Origin: Bythopirellula goksoeyrii
GTDB lineage: Bacteria; Planctomycetota; Planctomycetia; Pirellulales; Lacipirellulaceae
DNA length: 64,000 nucleotides
Direction of reading: 5' to 3'
Assembly (NCBI RefSeq): GCF_008065115.1
Contig: NZ_CP042913.1
Location: 1,028,338-1,092,337 of the forward strand
The notes beneath the pieces were generated by a model. That model saw only the letters and a program-made list of their open reading frames with translations, was not told the origin of the DNA and ran no database searches. A program made the position numbers and the translations under genes. Shown here piece after piece: positions 57,343 through 64,000 of this stretch; the first letter of the stretch is position 1; each line of letters starts with the position of its first letter.

Positions 57343-58320
57343 ATGAAGCATCCAGAACTCGCTCATGACATCATGGTGAGCCGGCTAATAACGCTGCGTC
57401 CCGAGATGCATGTATTCAAAGGGGTAGCACACTTACTGAAAAATAATATCACCGGCGCACCGGTCGTTGCACCTCAAGGGAATTATCTCGGGGTGTTTTC
57501 TGAGAAGTGCTGTATGAGTGTGCTGACACTCACAGCTCAACTGGCGTGTGAAGATGAGAAGAATCTAGCCCACAGACTGCATGCCAAAGATGTTATGGTG
57601 AGTCGATTGCTGACTCTGTCTCCAGAGATGGATGTCTTCGATGCGATTGGATTGTTATTGAAAAACCACATCTCCGGGGCACCGGTCGTGGATCGCGATC
57701 AAAATTTTCTCGGCGTCTTCTCGGAAAAAACGAGTATGCGGGTACTGATATCATCAGCTTATGACCAGTTGCCAACGACTCGCGTAGAGGCATTTATGAA
57801 CGAGGAATCTCAACGAGTGATCGATGAGGATTTGGATTTGATTTCCATCGCACAGATTTTTCTAGACACGCCCTATCGTCGCCTAGAAGTCCTGCGGGAT
57901 GGTCGCCTGCTCGGACAGATTAGTCGGCGAGATGTCTTAAAAGCCCAACATCATTTGTCTAAGTTTGTCAGCAACCCGGACGATAATCTCACAAACAACA
58001 ATTGGATGATTCATAGAAGTGATGGGGATTCGGAGGCCAGCGACGAAGAGGTACCGACCCCCGAAGTCGGTTCTTTTATGGACCAAAAGGCGCGCACCAT
58101 CGACGAAGAGACGGATTTCCTAGAGATCGCGAGAATCTTTCTAGATACTCCTTATCGACGACTACCCGTCTTACGAGATCAGGAGTTAGTTGGTCAGATA
58201 AGTCGGCGTGATGTACTCAATGCAGCCCACGACCTGATGGCTGTACCACCGCCGAAACAGGAGACAACGCTGCTTTACTTGAGTTCGATTGTTGAACGAA
58301 ACGATGCTCCGATTGATTGA
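57343..58320 (+). CDS. Four-CBS-domain protein
   Basis: From ATG 57343, behind AAGGAG, the 325-residue protein consists of four CBS units in two related pairs: DIMVSRLITLRPEMHVF and DVMVSRLLTLSPEMDVF (about residues 10-135), then SQRVIDEDLDLISIAQIF and ARTIDEETDFLEIARIF (about 155-315). The second pair shares FLDTPYRRL and GQISRRDVL nearly word for word, so it arose by internal duplication, as did the first. CBS pairs (Bateman modules) bind AMP, ATP or similar ligands and usually control an attached enzyme or channel; none is attached here, so it may act on a partner protein. Confidence 0.85.
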   Translation: MKHPELAHDIMVSRLITLRPEMHVFKGVAHLLKNNITGAPVVAPQGNYLGVFSEKCCMSVLTLTAQLACEDEKNLAHRLHAKDVMVSRLLTLSPEMDVFDAIGLLLKNHISGAPVVDRDQNFLGVFSEKTSMRVLISSAYDQLPTTRVEAFMNEESQRVIDEDLDLISIAQIFLDTPYRRLEVLRDGRLLGQISRRDVLKAQHHLSKFVSNPDDNLTNNNWMIHRSDGDSEASDEEVPTPEVGSFMDQKARTIDEETDFLEIARIFLDTPYRRLPVLRDQELVGQISRRDVLNAAHDLMAVPPPKQETTLLYLSSIVERNDAPID

Positions 58321-58621
58321 GCTACTTTTGAAGAAATATCTCTGAGTTCATCGCTAGCCTCTTCGCGAGTTGTACCAAAGCATTGCACAAAAGCATTACT
58401 CGTTTGTGGGACAGTGTTTATGTCGAAACATCAGGTTGGTTAGAGTAATACTACCAATCCCCTTCTCCACCCAGAATAAGGGTTGTCCGAGCCACGATCC
58501 ATGATAGGCTTTACGGCGCCTGCTCTGCGATTTTCGCTCGATGCAATCTGAATTGCTAGAGTTGGATCGCCAATTCGAATTGCTTGCAAGTTTTCTTGGG
58601 CAACCGTCAAAGGGGGAACTG

Positions 58622-61600
58622 ATGATTCTGCAACGAGCTTTTTGTACCTTTTTACTTTGCTTCGGTTGGCTGACACTAAACACTGTCCATGCTGTGGATC
58701 GCGAATGGAATCAGGTCACAGGTACGACCGGCTATATCTCTGCGACGAACTGGACGCCCAATGGCACCCCCAGCGGGGCAGATAACGTCTCGTTTGGACC
58801 CAATTTGGTCGGGCTCGATGTCGACGTGGTTCTGGCCGCCGCGGGACTCGCACTGGCCAACGACATGACGTTTACCGATGGCCATGTTGAATTCGTCGGA
58901 TTCGGTGGTGTTCAACTTGACAACAACGGAATAGTGACGATAGACGACGTATTTGCCGACATGTTGTCCAACGGCGCGATGGTTACTCTGAACGGTAGTG
59001 GCGGAGTGGTTTGGGATAGCGTCGGCGATGCGATCGTCGGCGATTCCGGTTTCGGCACGTTTACCCTCAACAGCGGCGGCAACTTTCGTGCGCTGAATGT
59101 CATCATCGGCGACGATCTTGGCTCCGTGGGAGAAGTCAACGTCGACGGCAGTACCATGACCACCGACGGTCTGAACTCCGGCAATGGCTACGTTATCGGC
59201 AATAGCGGCACTGGCACGCTCAACGTTATCGGAGGAGGGTTGGCCCGAATTGCCAACGACACAAGTGGCGGCATCGCCGACTTCCAGCTCGGCCTCACCG
59301 CCGACGGCGAAGGGACACTCAATATCAATGGCGCTGGCTCGAGCGTCATTGCAGAAGATTTATTCGTTGGGAGCAATGGCACAGGAAATCTTAATATCAC
59401 CGCCGGTGGCGTGCTCAACCAAAACATCCATACAAGTCCCGATGCCTTTGTCGCGGCTAATGTTGGCTCAAGCGGCGACATCATGGTCAACGGAGATGGT
59501 TCTCAATGGTTGATGGCGAGGCTGGAGATTGGCAACCTGGGCGACGCGACCCTCTCAGTCGAAGATGGCGGCTTGGTCCGCAGTAACAGCAACGACATGG
59601 TGCTCGCTGTCGCGGGGGGCTCAGGCAATGTCGCCGTGTTCGGCACTCCTGATACGGGCTCGGGGGCCAACATCTCGACACTCGACGCCACCAACAATCT
59701 GTTTGTCGGAAGCGAGGGGCTGGGTGAACTTCGTGTCGGGGTAGATCTTGGCGCGGATCTCAATAGCGATCCCGTTGGTGCTGGTCACGCACTCTTAGAG
59801 GTTGGGACCAATCTGCGCATCGGCGCAAACGCCACCAACCAGCTTGAGAATATCGCTTACATCAGCGGCCCGAACACCACCGTCACCGTGGGGAACATTC
59901 TTTACGCAGGTGAGAATGGCAAAGGTACGCTCGAACTCCGCGACGGGGCCACCCTCACGGCCGCGTTTCCTCGCATTGGCTCGGGGACAATGTCCAATGG
60001 AACGCTCCTGGTGACCGGCACGGACACTATGTTCACTGCAACCAATGATTCTGTGATCGGCACCAACGGCACGGGTAACGCCACCGTCAGCGACGGGGCT
60101 GTTCTTAACAACGCCGGAGACTTCTGGGTCGGCTACCAGAGCAATGCCTCCGGTATACTTACCATCGACAACGCTATTGTCAACGCGACCACCAGCAACA
60201 GCGGCGATGTGCAGATCGGCGGTCGTACTGACGGCAGCGGCGGCACTGGCATTGTCACCATCCAAAACGGCGGCACACTCAACGTCAGCGACGAAGCATA
60301 CATCGGTGGCAACGCAACCTCCTCGGGCACACTTATCGTCACTGGTCAAGACTCGCTTTACTTCCACAAGGATGGCAGTGTGAATGACATTCTTCGCATT
60401 GGTTATGGTGGCGAAGGCCATGCCGAGGTTCGCGATGGTGGACGCATCGATGCCGAGGGGATCGTCATTGGTAGTCTCGCAGGCAGCGCCGAAGCCGACC
60501 TGCTCGTCACCGGCTCTAACAATGGAACCCCTTCTACGGTCGATATCGACGGCTACCTCTACGTCGGCGATGCTCGCAAAGGGACAATGACTGTCGAACA
60601 GGGTGCTCAGGCGCGGGTCGCCACCAGTGACCCCACGCATCGCATCTTCATCGGTGACAATGGTGCCGCCGATGGCTCGAAGCTCACCATTGACGGGGTG
60701 GGATCTCGATTGGACTACCACGGTACAGGCGACGTCAGCGTCGGCAACGCCGGTGGCAGCACCAGCAGCCGAGCGACACTCGAAGTCACCGACGGCGGTG
60801 TTTTCTCCGCCGTCCAGCGTGATCCAAACGACAACAACATCATCCTCTCCGAAGCACGCATCATCGTCGGCGACATTACTGGTGGCAATGGACAGGTGAT
60901 CGTTCAAGACCCCGGATCGCGAGTCGAAGCAGAGGCCATGTACGTTGGTGATGGCGACAGCAGCTCTTCGGGCATTCTCGACATCTCCAATGGCGGGGTC
61001 GTTGAACTGACCGATGAGTTTCAGGCGGCCTCTTTTGGAAGTGGGGTTGGTACCGTCAATGTGGATGGCCCGAATTCGCTGCTGGAGGTCGGCACCAGCT
61101 TCTCCCTGGGTGACGACACGCTAGGTGGTGCCACCAACGGCGCTAACGGCATGATGCACGTTACCGAAGGTGGAACCGTCACCAATGGCGGGCAAGCGTA
61201 CATCGGTCATTTCACTAGCAGCTTCGGCACAGCCACGCTCGGCAGTACGACAGCCAATACCTCCTCCTGGGACATCGGCGGCGAACTCACGATCGCGGGA
61301 ACCGAAACATCTTCACAGCAAAGCGGCTTTGGCATTTTAAACGTGAACGAGGGTGGCCTTGTCTCTATCGCCAGCAATTTGCGCATCCGCAACCTGGGCG
61401 ACGTCAACCTTGATGGTGGTGAGGTCGTCGTCGGCGAGAACATTCTATTCACAGACGCAGGCTCCACTTTTAATTTCAACACGGGCACGCTGCGGTTTAG
61501 CAACTCTACGGGAGCTACTCTCAACTCGAACTTGCTTGGGCGTATATTCAATGGCGGTCCTCAAACGCTATCCGCTGATATGCACCTGGCGGTCGACGGA

Positions 61601-62545
61601 CTTGCGGCGCTCGGCGGACCCTTGCGCGTCAATGGCGGTACGCTCAGCGTGGGAGCAATTTCGAAGGCGAATTTCGCCAACGTCGACTTCGATGCAGGGA
61701 CGCTGAACTTCACTGACACAGGTTTGGTGGTTACCGATGCGGGACTGTTCGGCAGCACGCTTGTTGTCGATGAAGATGAAACCGTCAATGTAGCGACGTC
61801 GCTGTTCGTCCAAGCCGATGGGCTGCTCAATGTGGCACGTGGGTCGATCTCCGCTTTCGGCGGTGTCAACTCGGGCACGACGGTTCTCACCGAAGGAACC
61901 GCGTCGTTTGGGTCGAGTCTGACAAACAACAACACCTTGGTGCTAATTGATTCAACAATCAATGGCGATGTCGTCAACAACGGCACGCTCGAACTTGTCG
62001 GCAACAATACCTTTACTGGCAACGTGACGCTTTCGTCCCTCGGTTCGCTGGGGCTCGATCTGGGTGGCACGCTTCCCGGAGAATTTGATGTACTGCACAC
62101 GAACGAGTTTCTCTCGCTCGATGGTACTCTAAAGGTGTCGCTTGACAGCGGGTTCCAGCCGCAATTGGGTGATTCGTTCGGAATCTTGCGCGGCGACACG
62201 GGCTTTGCGGGCACCTTCGACACGCTCAATCTGCCTGCTCTCAGTCCTGGGCTCGCGTGGCAGTTGAACCCCGGCGCAATCACGGTGTTCCTGAATGTAG
62301 TATCAAGCACCGCCACCGGCGATTTCGACAACGACGGCGACATCGACGGTCGGGATTTTCTCGTCTGGCAACGGGGTGGTTCTCCCAACGGGATAAACAG
62401 TGGCGACTTGGCGTTGTGGCAATCGCAGTATGGAGCAACACCGCTGGCCCCTTTGGCAACGGCCGTTCCTGAACCTCCCGCTGTCGCCTTGGCCTGTTGT
62501 CTTGCGCTCATGGTATTGACTTACCGCTGCCATGGGATTGATTGA
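58622..62545 (+). CDS. Giant T5SS/PEP-CTERM-repeat surface protein
   Basis: From ATG 58622 the product has 1307 residues. The signal peptide (CTFLLCFGWLTLNTVHAVD) is followed by WNQVTGTTGYISATNWTPNG and many copies of a strand repeat of the type VIGNSGTGTLNVIGGGLARI, LFVGSNGTGNLNITAGGVLN and YVGDARKGTMTVEQGAQARV, the T5SS/PEP-CTERM-associated repeat that builds a right-handed beta-helix. The end has GDFDNDGDIDGRDFLVWQRG, LALWQSQYG and AVPEPPAVALACCLALMVLT. No autotransporter barrel is present, so secretion must rely on another route with exosortase sorting. It is the longest coding region of the window. Confidence 0.85.
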   Translation: MILQRAFCTFLLCFGWLTLNTVHAVDREWNQVTGTTGYISATNWTPNGTPSGADNVSFGPNLVGLDVDVVLAAAGLALANDMTFTDGHVEFVGFGGVQLDNNGIVTIDDVFADMLSNGAMVTLNGSGGVVWDSVGDAIVGDSGFGTFTLNSGGNFRALNVIIGDDLGSVGEVNVDGSTMTTDGLNSGNGYVIGNSGTGTLNVIGGGLARIANDTSGGIADFQLGLTADGEGTLNINGAGSSVIAEDLFVGSNGTGNLNITAGGVLNQNIHTSPDAFVAANVGSSGDIMVNGDGSQWLMARLEIGNLGDATLSVEDGGLVRSNSNDMVLAVAGGSGNVAVFGTPDTGSGANISTLDATNNLFVGSEGLGELRVGVDLGADLNSDPVGAGHALLEVGTNLRIGANATNQLENIAYISGPNTTVTVGNILYAGENGKGTLELRDGATLTAAFPRIGSGTMSNGTLLVTGTDTMFTATNDSVIGTNGTGNATVSDGAVLNNAGDFWVGYQSNASGILTIDNAIVNATTSNSGDVQIGGRTDGSGGTGIVTIQNGGTLNVSDEAYIGGNATSSGTLIVTGQDSLYFHKDGSVNDILRIGYGGEGHAEVRDGGRIDAEGIVIGSLAGSAEADLLVTGSNNGTPSTVDIDGYLYVGDARKGTMTVEQGAQARVATSDPTHRIFIGDNGAADGSKLTIDGVGSRLDYHGTGDVSVGNAGGSTSSRATLEVTDGGVFSAVQRDPNDNNIILSEARIIVGDITGGNGQVIVQDPGSRVEAEAMYVGDGDSSSSGILDISNGGVVELTDEFQAASFGSGVGTVNVDGPNSLLEVGTSFSLGDDTLGGATNGANGMMHVTEGGTVTNGGQAYIGHFTSSFGTATLGSTTANTSSWDIGGELTIAGTETSSQQSGFGILNVNEGGLVSIASNLRIRNLGDVNLDGGEVVVGENILFTDAGSTFNFNTGTLRFSNSTGATLNSNLLGRIFNGGPQTLSADMHLAVDGLAALGGPLRVNGGTLSVGAISKANFANVDFDAGTLNFTDTGLVVTDAGLFGSTLVVDEDETVNVATSLFVQADGLLNVARGSISAFGGVNSGTTVLTEGTASFGSSLTNNNTLVLIDSTINGDVVNNGTLELVGNNTFTGNVTLSSLGSLGLDLGGTLPGEFDVLHTNEFLSLDGTLKVSLDSGFQPQLGDSFGILRGDTGFAGTFDTLNLPALSPGLAWQLNPGAITVFLNVVSSTATGDFDNDGDIDGRDFLVWQRGGSPNGINSGDLALWQSQYGATPLAPLATAVPEPPAVALACCLALMVLTYRCHGID

Positions 62546-63522
62546 CTCCACTTTCTCCCCGGCGGATCGTCACAGGCACACTCTCGGCAAGCCAATTTCC
62601 ATCCCGACCGATACCACTCTTATTGGCCCAATAAAATTGGTGAAACTTTCTTGACAAAAATAAACCCCCTTCCTTTCAGTGGGCTTGGTTTTCTCCAACT
62701 CGTTGTTCTGTAGGAGTTTACGTCGTCGCCGGGGTCGGCAAGTTTGGCGGGTTTTTAAAACAAAACTCCGCAAAAAATGGCCATCGTGCGATGGTGCAAA
62801 GGGACTAAAGAGGGGGCTGGGGACTGGGCGAAATGGGTCGCACCGCTACTTGTCCGCCTAACGCGCAGAGTAGCGGTGCTGCGTTGCCGGACAGGTAGTG
62901 GTGACTGTCGCGGCGGACGCATTTTCGGCAGAAATCAGATTATCAAGGAACGCAGCTATTGGTTGCCGAGGTGTATTATCTGAAAGCGGGTGGCCAATTG
63001 CTACCATTATTTTTGGCCAGGGTGGAAATAATTACTCGCAAAGCCGCAGAGTGCGCGGAGGAAGAAGAGACAAAGCCAATTTGTAGGCCGGAACAAGCCG
63101 TGCGCAGTTCCGGCAAAAACCTCACCACTTACCACCAACGACTCCCACTCAGACGTTACATTCCAGTGATCTGGTGATCGGGAGTTTTTGCTTAATTTAC
63201 TTCCCTTTTCAGGAATTGAGCCTTAGCGTGGGTAGCAGACTTTAGGGCAGGGTAAGTCAGGGGTGTTAACCAATTAATGCTACCAGCCCGGACTATCAAC
63301 TAATGGCTAATAGCCAACTTGTTTCAATTTCTGAATGACGACACACATGGGTGTCGCAAGAAAATAGCTACGTAACTGGCTGGCAGTTCCACCTTTGGAG
63401 TGTAGGATGCAAGTGCATGATTCACAGGTGAAACTAACAAGCCATGAAGAGCTGGCTATTGTGGGCTTTATCTAGGGTAAAGTTGGGTCTCTGCTAACAG
63501 TAACCATACCGAGGAATACCAG
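62546..63522. other. Long intergenic region with nested inverted repeats
   Basis: Nearly 1 kb holds no convincing gene. CACCGCTACT (62841-62850) and AGTAGCGGTG (62869-62878) form a perfect 10-bp dyad; CACCGCTACTTGTCCG (62841-62856) can alternatively pair with CGGACAGGTAGTGGTG (62888-62903) with two mismatches, so two exclusive folds exist. The part around 63030-63070 (CTCGCAAAGCCGCAGAG) is in the style of common planctomycete extragenic repeats. GAGGAA at 63511 is the ribosome-binding site of the next gene. Confidence 0.5.
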
Positions 63523-64000
63523 ATGCGGAGGTTAGTCACATCAAAGCGACTGCAGCGGTGGGCTGAAGAGGATCGGGACGCACGTGCTTTGCTCCCTGGT
63601 CTGGTGAGGCGTCTCGCGCACGCGACGCTCGACAGCATCCAAAGGATTGACTTTCCTGCGTATGAGTCGGTGCAGCGTCCGGATTTCGACGGCGAGATCG
63701 AATGCAGAGTTGGCAATGCCTGGATTCCCAGCGGCTACTCCGTCTGGGAACTCACTGTAGAGAAGAGATCGGCTACCAAAGCCATGGCGGACTTCGTGAA
63801 ACGGACAAATGAGATCCCGCCCGAGATTCGTGAGAATGCAACCTACATAGCGCTGACGGCCAGGCATTGGCGCGAGAAGAAAAAATGGAAAACCCAGGTA
63901 AATTCCAACGGCAATTGGAAATCCGTTCGAGCTTACGATTGTGACGACATTGAGCAATGGTTGGAGAATGCATTTGCTGTGGCCCTTGGGCTAGCAGGTA
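63523..64000 (+). CDS. 5' part of a protein with a nuclease-like N-terminal domain
   Basis: This frame is open to the right edge, giving 159 residues. It starts MRRLVTSKRLQRWAEEDRDA and has PDFDGEIECRVGNAWIPSGY, SVWELTVEKRSATKAMADFV and the later TYIALTARHWREKKKW and VRAYDCDDIEQWLENA. This succession (D-G-E, then WE and a lysine, then a TxRxW strand and a YDxDDxxxWL end) resembles the N-terminal domain of large bacterial NTPase-linked proteins that look like a PD-(D/E)xK nuclease; several such proteins belong to phage-defence loci. The rest of the gene is needed to decide. The long non-coding stretch before it suggests the start of an accessory region. Confidence 0.65.
   Translation, partial: MRRLVTSKRLQRWAEEDRDARALLPGLVRRLAHATLDSIQRIDFPAYESVQRPDFDGEIECRVGNAWIPSGYSVWELTVEKRSATKAMADFVKRTNEIPPEIRENATYIALTARHWREKKKWKTQVNSNGNWKSVRAYDCDDIEQWLENAFAVALGLAG

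Noticed and set aside
59795-60907. 370-codon minus-strand frame
   Set aside because: It lies wholly antisense to the T5SS/PEP-CTERM-repeat gene, where GGC/GAC/ACC codons keep the opposite frame open; composition is repetitive and no domain is visible.
61561-62511. 316-codon minus-strand frame
   Set aside because: Antisense to the same giant gene, Ser/Pro/Val-rich, no recognisable domain.

Overview
The window looks like a chromosomal piece of a planctomycete, most likely order Pirellulales. Reasons seen in the sequence: five secreted proteins ending in a VPEP sorting motif, a hydrophobic stretch and usually basic residues, each preceded by a dockerin-like Asp-rich repeat (DFDGDGDVDG...FLVWQR type); M56 peptidase/WD40 and Ser/Thr-kinase/ECF-sigma modules; a YXWGXW-type secreted protein; a Uma2 nuclease; and a lysine/alanine-rich histone H1-like protein. 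I saw no tRNA, rRNA or CRISPR array.

Layout. 1-6.5 kb: a metallo-beta-lactamase-fold hydrolase cut by the left edge, an orphan solute-binding protein, a decayed toxin-antitoxin pair, a DEAD-box helicase, the H1-like protein with an intrinsic terminator, and myo-inositol-phosphate synthase. 6.7-12.9 kb: an aminotransferase, then a glycan block (glycogen synthase, GalT-type uridylyltransferase, GH57 glucanotransferase). 13.0-18.1 kb: a BlaI repressor, a BlaR1-like protease carrying WD40 repeats in place of the usual sensor, and a secreted WD40 protein, all coupled by 4-base overlaps behind a promoter with a palindromic operator. This block is bounded by a 99-bp direct repeat copied from the 3' end of the GH57 gene and is followed by a transposase remnant. 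18.8-26.5 kb: secreted proteins, an MscS channel, an FAD oxidoreductase, and an ECF sigma/kinase pair. 26.8-35.8 kb: sugar-nucleotide and envelope genes (rfbB, UDP-xylose synthase type, tadA, VanZ) and a kdsD-kdsC-LptC/LptA-like cluster for Kdo and lipopolysaccharide export. 36-48 kb: a YXWGXW protein, a tandem-repeat and hairpin-rich gap, a three-gene chain (membrane/SRPBCC protein, Uma2, DUF4332-like), a PIN/DUF104 toxin-antitoxin pair, carB with two foreign-looking in-frame inserts, and a kinase. 48-62.5 kb: two giant beta-helix-type surface proteins and two smaller PEP-CTERM proteins around a signalling pair. The right edge opens a gene with a nuclease-like N-terminus.

The strongest candidate for an undescribed system is at 52.3-55.0 kb: a protein fusing a CsrA RNA-binding domain, a helical segment with an HDLRN motif and a receiver domain, directly followed by a membrane hybrid histidine kinase. 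An 11-base element about 160 bases upstream is perfectly complementary to the ribosome-binding site of the fusion gene, which suggests control at the RNA level. The BlaI/BlaR1-WD40/WD40 module is the second candidate.

All functional calls come from reading the sequence and from family knowledge; no database or folding program was run.
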